Shown: positions 35,213-43,227 of the stretch, piece after piece | Numbering within the stretch: position 1 is the first letter of the stretch | Layout of the letters: each line of letters begins with the position of its first letter | Origin: Veillonella nakazawae | GTDB lineage: Bacteria; Bacillota; Negativicutes; Veillonellales; Veillonellaceae | DNA length: 64,000 nucleotides | NCBI RefSeq assembly: GCF_013393365.1 | Contig: NZ_AP022321.1 | Span: forward strand, 395,001 to 459,000 | Direction of reading: 5' to 3' | Notes under the pieces: model-generated | Seen by the model: the letters and a program-made list of their open reading frames with translations, nothing else | The model's database searches: none | Told to the model about the DNA's origin: nothing | Made by a program: the position numbers and the translations under genes

Positions 35213-36598
35213 ATGGAATGGTTACGGTATGGTGCACAGCACTATCCTGATCGCATATGTATAAATGAATATACCTATAAGGCTATATATGGCGGTGTGC
35301 TTCATGTGGCTAGTGAATTGCGACCTCTTGAAAGCTCCCGTGTGGCCATTTTATCGGACAACTCTGTTACTATGGCAATCTATGTGTTGGCTACTATGCT
35401 AGCTCATAAAGAGGTACTATTACTTAATGTACATCTTAAGCCTAATGAGATAGAAAACCAATTGAAACAATTAGGTGTTACCACCGTTTTACATAGTCAA
35501 GACCGACGGAATCAACTGCCTGATTCAATGTGTGTTGTTGAGTTTGAACCTCTAGAAACCATTCTATCTGACCGAGTTTTAGAAGATACCTTTGATTGGA
35601 CATTTAATGATACAGACATTGCAGCTATTATGAACACTAGCGCTACAACAGGTCAGTTTAAATCAGTACCCCTTCGATGGGGACAGATTAGAGCTCATGT
35701 ACAAGCGTCTAAAGAGGTACTAGCTAAAACTGAGCAAGATAATTGGCTTATGGTATTGCCTTTATTCCATGTAAGTGGTCTATCTATCTTGATGCGTTCC
35801 CTTTATAATGGTACGGCTATCACTATATTGCCTAAATACGATGAGATAAAGGTTTTAGAACTCATTGAATCTGAGAAAATCAATATGATGTCTCTCGTAC
35901 CTACAATTTTGACTCAATTAGAACCGAAGATTACACATCATACATTACGCGTTATTTTGCTAGGTGGCGAGTTTATTCCTATGGCTCTCATCGATGCTTG
36001 TGAAAAGAAATCGCTGCCAATTTACAAGACCTATGGCATGACGGAAACCTTTAGTCAAAGCGTTACATTCGCTGTATTGGATTACCCTCATAAACGAGAT
36101 TCCGTAGGCAGACCATTACCAGGAATGCAGATTCGCATTGATAATCCTGATGCGGATGGAGTAGGGGAAATCCATTTGACAGGTCCCATGGTTATGACTG
36201 GGTATATCGACAAGGAGCCAATTGATGGCGATCTTAATACAGACGATATCGGTTATGTCGATGAAGATGGATTTGTATATATTCTGAATCGCCGCAAAGA
36301 CCTTATCATATCTGGTGGCGAAAATATTTATCCTAAGGAATTAGAGGATTTAGTCTACACATTGCCATCAGTCAAGGAATGTGCCGTTGTACCTGTACCT
36401 GATCCTAAATGGGGCCAAGTACCAGCACTCTTTATGGCTTTTCACGATGGTGAAAGCATGACGTCTGATGAGATTCTATTCTTTATGACTAATTCTTTGG
36501 CAAAATATAAAGTTCCTAAATATGTAAAAATTTTACCCGCATTACCTCGTAATGGCACAGGTAAAATTGTGCGTAATGAACTGCGTTTAGAAGATTGA
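35213..36598 (+). CDS. menE: o-Succinylbenzoate-CoA ligase
   Basis: A 461-residue acyl-CoA synthetase that activates o-succinylbenzoate. The phosphate loop is NTSATTGQFKSVPLRW, where Ala-Thr-Thr-Gly replaces the usual SGTTG and no Lys follows at the normal spot. KTYGMTETFSQ, the hinge GFVYILNRRKDLIISGGENIYPKE, and the catalytic Lys in RNGTGKIVRNEL are intact. GAGGTGAG precedes the ATG. Placed before menC, 7 bases apart. Confidence 0.94.
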   Translation: MEWLRYGAQHYPDRICINEYTYKAIYGGVLHVASELRPLESSRVAILSDNSVTMAIYVLATMLAHKEVLLLNVHLKPNEIENQLKQLGVTTVLHSQDRRNQLPDSMCVVEFEPLETILSDRVLEDTFDWTFNDTDIAAIMNTSATTGQFKSVPLRWGQIRAHVQASKEVLAKTEQDNWLMVLPLFHVSGLSILMRSLYNGTAITILPKYDEIKVLELIESEKINMMSLVPTILTQLEPKITHHTLRVILLGGEFIPMALIDACEKKSLPIYKTYGMTETFSQSVTFAVLDYPHKRDSVGRPLPGMQIRIDNPDADGVGEIHLTGPMVMTGYIDKEPIDGDLNTDDIGYVDEDGFVYILNRRKDLIISGGENIYPKELEDLVYTLPSVKECAVVPVPDPKWGQVPALFMAFHDGESMTSDEILFFMTNSLAKYKVPKYVKILPALPRNGTGKIVRNELRLED

Positions 36599-36605
36599 GG
36601 CGCCT

Positions 36606-37757
36606 ATGAATGATATTTTAAACTTTAAAAGTATAACTACATATCGCCTTAAATTGCCACTAAAGTTTAACTTTAAAACTGCCAAAGGTGAAGTAAAAGA
36701 ACGAGAAACGATCGTCATCCGCATCGAGGACCAACAAGGTTATGTCGGTTATGGTGAGTGTGTAGCTTTCACAGACCCATTCTATACAGCGGAAACCGTA
36801 GATACATGTTGGAAAACATTAGTAGATGATTATATCTTTAATTTGCGCATGATGCGGCCTAAACCGCTTATGACCTATGTACGTCAGTTGCAGTTCTGGC
36901 TAAATCGAGATCATATGCCAATGACCATTGCTGCCTTAGAAAATGCCCTTATCAATCTTCATTGTGAGAGACTGGGTGTGAACTCTGTTTCCTATATTAT
37001 GGGGCAGCCCTTACAAGATACCATTGAAAGTGGTGTTGTTATCGGTGATGTACCGATGGAACAATTGCTAGATGCCGTAGAAGTTCATGTGGCAAATGGT
37101 TGTAAGCGCATCAAAATAAAGGTGAATCCTACAGACGGCTATGACCGGATGGCCCTAATACGTAAGCATTATCCTGATTTAGTCTTGGCAGCCGATGCAA
37201 ACCAAAGCTATTCTTATGATGATATTGATAAGATCCGTCAATTTAACGATTTGAAGTTAGCTTGTATAGAAGAGCCTTTTACTATAACAACGCTTCAATC
37301 CTATAAGGAGTGGAAGTGGGAACGCCTTAATAACGATGATTGGCATATTGAAACGCCTATCTGTTTAGATGAGTCCATCTTGGGCTATGACGATTTATCC
37401 TATGCTATTGAGTATGGACTGATTGACGTACTCAACATAAAAGTAGGCCGCATGGGTGGTCTCGTACCAACGAAGGCAGCTATTAATCTTTGTAGAGAGT
37501 GTCATATTCCGTATTGGGTGGGGAGCATGGTAGAGTCGGGCATTTCTAAAATGTTGCACGCTCAACTAGCGGCTCTAGGTGATTCCTATATGGCAGGAGA
37601 CCTATCTGATTCTAATAGATATTTTGAACGAGATTTCATCTATCCAGATTTAACCTTTAAGGATGGGGTTATGCACGTTCCTGATGGAGATGGCTTAGGT
37701 GTAACCGTCTTTGATGATAGACTAGAAGCGTATTGTGTGGAGAAACGAACACTATGA
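36606..37757 (+). CDS. menC: o-Succinylbenzoate synthase
   Basis: A 383-residue enolase-superfamily enzyme that dehydrates SHCHC. The barrel carries the KxK motif (RIKIKVNP), metal ligands in LAADANQSY, ACIEEPF and CLDESI, and the C-terminal Lys region LNIKVGRMGG. Length and order match the B. subtilis-type (acylamino-acid racemase-like) MenC. Its end overlaps the thioesterase gene (ATGA). Confidence 0.95.
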   Translation: MNDILNFKSITTYRLKLPLKFNFKTAKGEVKERETIVIRIEDQQGYVGYGECVAFTDPFYTAETVDTCWKTLVDDYIFNLRMMRPKPLMTYVRQLQFWLNRDHMPMTIAALENALINLHCERLGVNSVSYIMGQPLQDTIESGVVIGDVPMEQLLDAVEVHVANGCKRIKIKVNPTDGYDRMALIRKHYPDLVLAADANQSYSYDDIDKIRQFNDLKLACIEEPFTITTLQSYKEWKWERLNNDDWHIETPICLDESILGYDDLSYAIEYGLIDVLNIKVGRMGGLVPTKAAINLCRECHIPYWVGSMVESGISKMLHAQLAALGDSYMAGDLSDSNRYFERDFIYPDLTFKDGVMHVPDGDGLGVTVFDDRLEAYCVEKRTL

Positions 37758-38131
37758 ATTTAATAGAATCCTTACAAATTGAAGCACTTCGTATGACGAG
37801 CGATACTACATGCATTGCAAAAATGAACTTAGGAGAATTCCACAAACAGCCTCAAGGCTATTTAAACGGTGGAGCCACCTTGGCATTTGCTGAAATCATT
37901 TCCGGCATGATGAGTAACGAACTCATTGGACCGGATAAATTTGGCGTAGGTCAATCCATTACGGCCAACCACTTGCGCCCTGTACGATGTGAAGGGGCCT
38001 TAACAGCTCACGGCACATTACTGGTAAAAGGGAAAACATCCCATGTGTGGCGCTTTGATATGATGGACGATGCAGAGCGACTTATTTCCCAAGTAACCGT
38101 AACACTATCTATTGTGGACTTTGATCGGTAA
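37754..38131 (+). CDS. Hotdog thioesterase, probable DHNA-CoA hydrolase
   Basis: A 125-residue single-hotdog protein of the PaaI/MenI-like family. GYLNGGATLAFAEIISG carries the helix and the acidic residue used by this family, and GQSITANHLRPVRCEGALTA follows as in 4-hydroxybenzoyl-CoA thioesterases. It overlaps menC by 4 bases (ATGA), so it most likely releases 1,4-dihydroxy-2-naphthoate from its CoA ester, the step after MenB. The ATG at 37754 is preferred over a TTG at 37733. The substrate is inferred from context. Confidence 0.85.
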   Translation: MNLIESLQIEALRMTSDTTCIAKMNLGEFHKQPQGYLNGGATLAFAEIISGMMSNELIGPDKFGVGQSITANHLRPVRCEGALTAHGTLLVKGKTSHVWRFDMMDDAERLISQVTVTLSIVDFDR

Positions 38132-38167
38132 TAGAATAGGTAATAAGCAATAGATAATAGGCAATGA

Positions 38168-38212
38168 TAAAAGGACAGTACATACTATTTTAGTATCTAC
38201 TGTCCTTTTTAG
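38168..38212. terminator. Bidirectional terminator between men operon and DUF2939-like gene
   Basis: AAAAGGACAGTA pairs with TACTGTCCTTTT and the inner ATACTA/TAGTAT continues the stem. A-run and T-run on both sides. Short AT-rich direct and inverted repeats (TAATAGGCAAT type) flank it. Confidence 0.8.
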
Positions 38213-38259
38213 ATTTTGTATAAATTAATAGTTACTTATTATTTATTACTTTTTATTTG

Positions 38260-38877
38260 CTATTTACGAGTCACTGTATATAAGTCTTCCATGTCTGGAA
38301 TATCGTAAATAACCCATGTGCCATCACCTAAGTGACGCATTAAAACTCGGATATCTTTTGTCATATTTTTTTTATTATTTTGGATTGTTACTGTTACGGT
38401 AGCTGTATCTCCATCGTCTTCAGATTTAATGTTTTTAACCTCTACATCATGCTCTTTGAAGAGGCGACCATCTACAAGACGATCGACCATGGACATATTG
38501 TCATCACTTTGAGCCGTATTATTAGTGTCTGTTGTAGTTGGCTGAGATTTAAAGCTATCTGGATCTTCAATATATTTTCGTATCACATCTTCAATTAAAG
38601 ATGGACCAAATGTTTTAGCTGCTGCAATAGTAGCTTTGCCAAATGGATTGGATGTATCTATATATTTATTGCCTTCCCGTTCTAATATATTTTTTACAAT
38701 AGATTTCGTATCTATATGACGTAAGGCTTCATCGGCATCTTTATCTTGTACGGCTTGATGGATAATTTTTAGCGTATAAGCTGGTGTGTGGGGAATGTAC
38801 CACATGAAATACCACGCTGCTGCTAAGGCACCAACAATAGCAATAATTAAGATGGTTATAAGTGATTTTGATTTCAT
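38260..38877 (-). CDS. Membrane-anchored DUF2939-like protein
   Basis: A 205-residue protein with one N-terminal helix (residues about 5-27) and an exported domain. PAYTLKIIHQAVQDKDADEA followed by LRHIDTKSIVKNIL fits the start of DUF2939, a domain of unknown function found in exported proteins. A Thr/Asn/Asp-rich linker (TTTDTNNTAQSDDN) divides it from a C-terminal beta-rich part. It is divergent from the beta-barrel gene. Role unknown; moderate confidence in the family. Confidence 0.55.
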   Translation of the reverse strand: MKSKSLITILIIAIVGALAAAWYFMWYIPHTPAYTLKIIHQAVQDKDADEALRHIDTKSIVKNILEREGNKYIDTSNPFGKATIAAAKTFGPSLIEDVIRKYIEDPDSFKSQPTTTDTNNTAQSDDNMSMVDRLVDGRLFKEHDVEVKNIKSEDDGDTATVTVTIQNNKKNMTKDIRVLMRHLGDGTWVIYDIPDMEDLYTVTRK

Positions 38878-39062
38878 TGTATTGCTCCAAAGTATTTTAT
38901 ATTACATTCTTATTATTTATATAATATATATTTATTTTATCATAGTCAAAGACCCTTCACTATAATTATTAATTAGTGATACTTAAAATAATAGAACTTT
39001 CAAATATATGCACTAATAAACTATAAAGAATATATATGCTGTAAAGTGGATAAGATATATTA

Positions 39063-39091
39063 TTGCTTTAGCTGGCTAAAGGATATATAAT
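39063..39091 (+). promoter_or_regulatory. Promoter with palindromic operator before the barrel gene
   Basis: TTGCTT (39063-39068), 17 bases, TATAAT (39086-39091). A perfect inverted repeat CTTTAGC-TG-GCTAAAG (39066-39081) fills the spacer and overlaps the -35, where a bound protein would block polymerase. Confidence 0.6.
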
Positions 39092-39135
39092 AAAAGTATC
39101 TTTCATGAAATTTTCATATAAAAGAGGGGTAGATT

Positions 39136-40350
39136 ATGGTTAGTAAAAGGGTTATTATCAAATCTTTAGTATGCACGGCATTGACTTTTAGCTTTGCTAC
39201 ATGTGCTTTTGCTGCAGATAAGGATAATGGGGAAACAGTTCAATCAAGCTGGATGGATCGTACGGATATAGGTATTGGTTTCAAAGGGACTCAGGAAGAT
39301 TCTTATCATGACTATGCAATGCCTAATAAACAAATGACCGATAATAATCTAAGCTATGATTCACGATTCCATTACCGGAATCATAACTCTAAGCAGAAAA
39401 TGAACTCAAAGTATTTTATAGAAACATTACAACCCATAAAACAATATGGTAAAGATGGAAAATCCGTGGTGTTTGTACAAGGTCGCTTAGATGGTAATGG
39501 TGGCGAAAAAGTTTCCACTACTACATATTGGAATGGGTCGGACGCAGATCTTGGAAGAATTGACGGTCAAGGAAGTTATATTGATAAAGGTGAAGTAGTA
39601 GAACATGATACTCTTGGTGTTGTCGGTACTACTGGTATTGGCTATCGTCGTCTTAGTACACATGAGCATGCCTACGTCGGTGCCAATGTATTCTATGACT
39701 ATGCTTTTAAGGATAAATTTTCTCGTGTTAGTGCAGGATTAGAATATGTAGCTGGTCTAAATACGATTAGTGTCAATGTATACCATGGACTATCAGAAAA
39801 AAAGGTGGGACCTTATGACATTAACACACCTTTGCGTCAAGTACCACGGGCAATAATTTTCCATGATAGCTTTAGTACACCACCTGATGGTATTCGTAGA
39901 ACACCCCGATATTCTTATGAACATGTATTGGATGGCTTTGATATACGGTATACACGTGATTATAAGAATGCTCGTTGGCTATCTAGTTATGTGGAAGGAT
40001 ATCATTGGAAAACAAAAGCACCAGGAGAACAGCCAACAGAGATGTTCTATATTGACCAACATAAGTGGCAGTCTATACATGGGCTAAAGGTAGGCGCTAA
40101 AATGAATGTGACGCCTCATATCTCTGTAGACTTAGGAATTGGTAAAAGTAATATTAGCTCTGTGGAACCTTATGTATCTGTTATGTATACTTTAGGTAAG
40201 TCTAGATATGCGTACTTTGGTGGTAAACATAGTGAAAATATGATGACTTCGGCACGTTCTAAGATGTTTGATAAGGTTAAACGCAGTGATATGAAGGTTG
40301 AGTATTACTGGGAACAAGACTTGCGTGACGGTCCTTGGGATCATTTATAA
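39136..40350 (+). CDS. Inverse autotransporter beta-barrel protein (no passenger)
   Basis: A 404-residue outer-membrane protein with a signal peptide (residues 1-26, ending FAFA-like CAFAA). The region from about residue 110 follows the intimin/invasin beta-domain: FVQGRLDG, GTTGIGYRRLSTHEHAYVGA, NVFYDYAFKDKFSRVSAGLE, ISVNVYHGLSEKK, VLDGFDIRYTRDY and SYVEGYHWKTK. In intimins this barrel carries C-terminal Ig-like passenger domains; here the protein ends soon after the barrel, so no passenger is attached. No LysM domain is evident at the N-terminus. Its presence shows that the cell has an outer membrane. Confidence 0.8.
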   Translation: MVSKRVIIKSLVCTALTFSFATCAFAADKDNGETVQSSWMDRTDIGIGFKGTQEDSYHDYAMPNKQMTDNNLSYDSRFHYRNHNSKQKMNSKYFIETLQPIKQYGKDGKSVVFVQGRLDGNGGEKVSTTTYWNGSDADLGRIDGQGSYIDKGEVVEHDTLGVVGTTGIGYRRLSTHEHAYVGANVFYDYAFKDKFSRVSAGLEYVAGLNTISVNVYHGLSEKKVGPYDINTPLRQVPRAIIFHDSFSTPPDGIRRTPRYSYEHVLDGFDIRYTRDYKNARWLSSYVEGYHWKTKAPGEQPTEMFYIDQHKWQSIHGLKVGAKMNVTPHISVDLGIGKSNISSVEPYVSVMYTLGKSRYAYFGGKHSENMMTSARSKMFDKVKRSDMKVEYYWEQDLRDGPWDHL

Positions 40351-40408
40351 TTAGTATCATATCTGTAGAAATACTATATAATAATTAATTTAGTATAGTT
40401 ATATTTGA

Positions 40409-40456
40409 ATTGGCACCTAAAGTTCCCTTGTAGAATTTTAGGTGCCAATTTTATTA
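40409..40456 (+). terminator. Terminator after the barrel gene
   Basis: TTGGCACCTAAA pairs with TTTAGGTGCCAA, followed by TTTTATTATT. Confidence 0.85.
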
Positions 40457-40665
40457 TTATCCTTAAGCTGGTTCGTGACAAAGTCACAAATCAGAAAAGC
40501 ATCCGTTTTATAGGTGATGGTGATTTTAATTTCTATGATTATAGGCATAATTTGAAGTATATTCAAGCATACTGAAAATAAATGGCTAATATTTGCGATT
40601 TTTAGTAGATAGTTCTAAATTTCACATATTTTAGAAAAATTCATCAAAAAATTAGAAAAAAGTAC

Positions 40666-40695
40666 TTGCAATAGTAGGTTACCTCATGTTAATAT
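40666..40695 (+). promoter_or_regulatory. Promoter of the tRNA cluster
   Basis: TTGCAA (40666-40671), then TTAATA at 40689 (17 bases) or TAATAT at 40690 (18 bases). About 30 bases before tRNA-Asp. Confidence 0.5.
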
Positions 40696-40724
40696 ATACG
40701 AGTAGTCAACGAGAGTTGATACGC

Positions 40725-40800
40725 GGCCCCGTGGTGTAGCGGTTAACATGTCGCCCTGTCACGGCGAAGATCGTCAGTTCAAATCTGATCGGGGTCGCCA
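40725..40800 (+). tRNA. tRNA-Asp (GTC)
   Basis: 76 nt with encoded CCA. Anticodon loop CTGTCAC gives GTC. The T-loop GTTCAAATC and paired arms are complete. Confidence 0.97.
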
Positions 40801-40821
40801 TTTTTTTTTACAAAAAAACGT

Positions 40822-40897
<76 letters not shown>

Positions 40898-40909
40898 TTT
40901 GTATTCCAT

Positions 40910-40995
40910 GCGGTTGTGGTGGAATGGCAGACACGCCATCTTGAGGGGGTGGTGAGCGTACGCTCGTGAGGGTTCAAGTCCCTCCAACCGCACCA
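40910..40995 (+). tRNA. tRNA-Leu (GAG)
   Basis: 86 nt with encoded CCA and a long variable arm. Anticodon loop CTTGAGG gives GAG (CUC/CUU leucine). Acceptor GCGGTTG pairs with CAACCGC. Confidence 0.97.
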
Positions 40996-41001
40996 AAATA
41001 T

Positions 41002-41033
41002 AAGGACCTACAGTTTGCTGTAGGTCCTTTTTA
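41002..41033 (+). terminator. Terminator of the tRNA cluster
   Basis: AAGGACCTACAG pairs with CTGTAGGTCCTT, followed by TTTTA. Only about 40 bases remain to the next ATG, so the following gene may depend on read-through or on a weak promoter near 41040-41060. Confidence 0.85.
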
Positions 41034-41073
41034 CTATGACTTTAAAAGTTGTAGGTATATATAGGAGAGAGAA

Positions 41074-42522
41074 ATGAATAAAAAATATTTTGTATTGATG
41101 CTGCTTTCACTAGCATTATCTAGTCAGTTTAGTTTAGCGGCAACAGTGGACGGAGTAAACCCCAATACCAGTGCTGAACTGAAAAATAATGCAAAGTCAA
41201 ATCAGCCTGTACAAACTAAAGCTCCTGTGAAATTAGATTTTATTGAGATTATTCCTGGTGCTTTTAAAGCTGTTATAAGGGATAAATCTATAAATCCAAA
41301 AAAGCTTTCAATTGAAGATGAAATTACATTAGAACGGAAGGAGAAGGAGCACGCTTCTCAGCGATTAAAAATATCAGAAAAAACTGATTTTGGTAGTGAA
41401 TACAAAACGTTTGATCCACTTTATAATGATAAGGATGAACAAGCACTAAAAGAAATTAAAAACTATAATACTGAATCAACACGTAATCAAGGTTATTTTA
41501 TTGGTGGTCGAGAAAAACCTTTACGCATCGTGAGCCCATATATGAAAAAGAATGGTCAAGGAGAGATTAAGCTAACAAATCCCATTAATACTAAAGATTA
41601 TAGGACGCGTGCTGATCGGGATAAAGCAAATGAAAAGGCAATTCGAGAGTATTTAGATCAAAATAAAGGGCATGATTTATTTACCGTTCGCTCTAAACAG
41701 GAAATAAAAGAGTCACTAGAGAGCCTTTTGAAACCTATAGAATTAATTGAGTATCCTATCAATAATCCCAAAGATTATAAAATGATGCCTATGATTCCTG
41801 GTTTCCCAAAGAAAATACCTGGTTTTGCAAAAAATATTCATATGCATAGTAATCCAAGTTTTTTTCAAGGCAGGGCTTACGTACAACTTACATTTGGAGG
41901 TACACCGGAACAATTAAAGCCATATATTGATGAAGCACGTTCTAACTCTAAAGTGGTTATTTTAAAATCTGATTTATCCCATGTGTATGTTAAACAATTT
42001 ATTGATTCGAAGATGGACTATGCAGATTCCCTATCTGCATTAATCCCAAGGTCGATACTGACTGTAAAGAATACAACTGTGCCGATGGGTAAATTTATAC
42101 AAGAGCGACAAGACCATCCAATTGATAAATTTGTAGATGAAATATATGAGTTAGAAAATCAAGTGCTAGCAGAATTTAATAAGGTACAGATTGCAGATGA
42201 AGACAAAAGTGCAAAGTATAAGAGATATTTTGAAACTCGTAAACGAATAGAAGATGCGCGAGATGCATTAAAGCCTAAACAAGATTATGAAAATAAGCGT
42301 GCCAAAGATAAAGTGTATCCAACTTATACTGAAAAAGAAAATCGAAAGCTTCAGCAACAATATTTGCATAGATTGTCATATAATGAAGATTCAGTAGAAA
42401 TACCTGATAATTATGTATTATATGTATTTGATTTTGGTGGCAGTTGGAATCATCCCTATTCTTTAGGTGCTGCAGTCAGTCCAGATAGTAACTATATCAT
42501 TTATTTCTGCCAACAAGGTTGA
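41074..42522 (+). CDS. Secreted protein of an unrecognised family, member 1
   Basis: A 482-residue exported protein with a signal peptide (residues 1-22, cleavage after SLA). I do not recognise a domain. The middle is Lys/Glu-rich and probably helical; the C-terminal half is shared with the gene at 45897: GFPKKIPGFAKNIHMH, YVQLTFGGTPEQLKPYIDEA, KVVILKSD, and the closing LQQQYLHRLSY to IIYFCQQG segment. So the two are diverged paralogues with an N-terminal part of different length. GGAGAGAG precedes the ATG. It follows the tRNA cluster and ends in a terminator duplicated 640 bases further on. Confidence 0.75.
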   Translation: MNKKYFVLMLLSLALSSQFSLAATVDGVNPNTSAELKNNAKSNQPVQTKAPVKLDFIEIIPGAFKAVIRDKSINPKKLSIEDEITLERKEKEHASQRLKISEKTDFGSEYKTFDPLYNDKDEQALKEIKNYNTESTRNQGYFIGGREKPLRIVSPYMKKNGQGEIKLTNPINTKDYRTRADRDKANEKAIREYLDQNKGHDLFTVRSKQEIKESLESLLKPIELIEYPINNPKDYKMMPMIPGFPKKIPGFAKNIHMHSNPSFFQGRAYVQLTFGGTPEQLKPYIDEARSNSKVVILKSDLSHVYVKQFIDSKMDYADSLSALIPRSILTVKNTTVPMGKFIQERQDHPIDKFVDEIYELENQVLAEFNKVQIADEDKSAKYKRYFETRKRIEDARDALKPKQDYENKRAKDKVYPTYTEKENRKLQQQYLHRLSYNEDSVEIPDNYVLYVFDFGGSWNHPYSLGAAVSPDSNYIIYFCQQG

Positions 42523-42529
42523 TTGTAAA

Positions 42530-42565
42530 AATAAAAGGTAGCAACAATATATGTTGCTACCTTTT
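42530..42565 (+). terminator. Terminator, copy 1 of a duplicated pair
   Basis: AAAAGGTAGCAAC pairs with GTTGCTACCTTTT around AATATAT. The 36 bases are identical to 43170-43205. Confidence 0.85.
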
Positions 42566-42652
42566 TACTATATCCATATTGGCAGAATTTCATATTATAT
42601 GTACAATCATAGTAATTAATAATTTAAATTGTTTTGAGAATGAGAGTGTTTT

Positions 42653-43174
42653 ATGAAATTTAACTATGGTGATACATTGCGTATCCGAAATGAGTTATAT
42701 ACGATCCTAGGCAAAATTCGTTACATTGATACTCATAGGAAAATTTGGTATAAGTATAAGTTGGTTAAACATAAGAATAATGCTGAGTTTTGGATCAGTT
42801 GGAATGAAAAACATGATGTATATCAGTTTACAAAGTTATGTGGCAAAGTAATACCATCTGATATGAACGTAGTTCATCGAAGTTATCAGATGGCAATAGG
42901 TACAAGAGGGGATATAGATATGGATATAGATATTGGTGCTTTCTCTCGTTATGAAGAGTATGAAGATGATAATGGCACTCATATACTTACTATTGAAAAA
43001 CGGACTCATACGACAGAGTATTCCAAAGGTGTTTATGTTGATAAAAAATATGTGTTGCTTGAAAGCAATGCAGAGATAACTAAGGCTATTCTAGATAAAA
43101 TGGATACTGTTAAGAAGGTGAGATTCATAGGGCCAATTATTTGGTTTTTGGCAAATTTCTTTAAGAATAAATAA
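42653..43174 (+). CDS. DUF4178-like protein
   Basis: A 173-residue protein. The N-terminal half (FNYGDTLRIRNELYTILGKIRYIDTH, WYKYKLVKHKNNAEFWISWN, YQFTKL) resembles DUF4178: a beta-rich domain starting with a G-D motif, a Y-x-[IV]-x-G-K strand and a W-x-x-Y-x-L strand. The C-terminus ends in a hydrophobic helix and Lys-rich tail (IIWFLANFFKNK) that may anchor it in the membrane. It is bracketed by two identical terminators. Ribosome binding site is weak (GAGAATGAGAG). Function unknown. Confidence 0.6.
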   Translation: MKFNYGDTLRIRNELYTILGKIRYIDTHRKIWYKYKLVKHKNNAEFWISWNEKHDVYQFTKLCGKVIPSDMNVVHRSYQMAIGTRGDIDMDIDIGAFSRYEEYEDDNGTHILTIEKRTHTTEYSKGVYVDKKYVLLESNAEITKAILDKMDTVKKVRFIGPIIWFLANFFKNK

Positions 43175-43205
43175 AAGGTAGCAACAATATATGTTGCTAC
43201 CTTTT
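43170..43205. terminator. Terminator, copy 2 of a duplicated pair
   Basis: Identical in 36 bases to 42530-42565. It overlaps the stop of the DUF4178-like gene and can also end transcription of the convergent transporter gene. Confidence 0.85.
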
Positions 43206-43227
43206 GGTTTGCTCTAGAATTTAGTTG

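Larger units (their letters stand above)
40351..40724. other. Intergenic region before the tRNA cluster
   Basis: These 374 bases hold the barrel-gene terminator (40409-40456), a small hairpin (GTGAC-AAA-GTCAC, 40475-40487), AT-rich DNA and the tRNA promoter. No coding frame is supported. Confidence 0.6.

Noticed and set aside
41002..41033. tRNA-associated integration site of a mobile element
   Set aside because: No integrase, no direct repeat of a tRNA 3' end in the following accessory region was seen.
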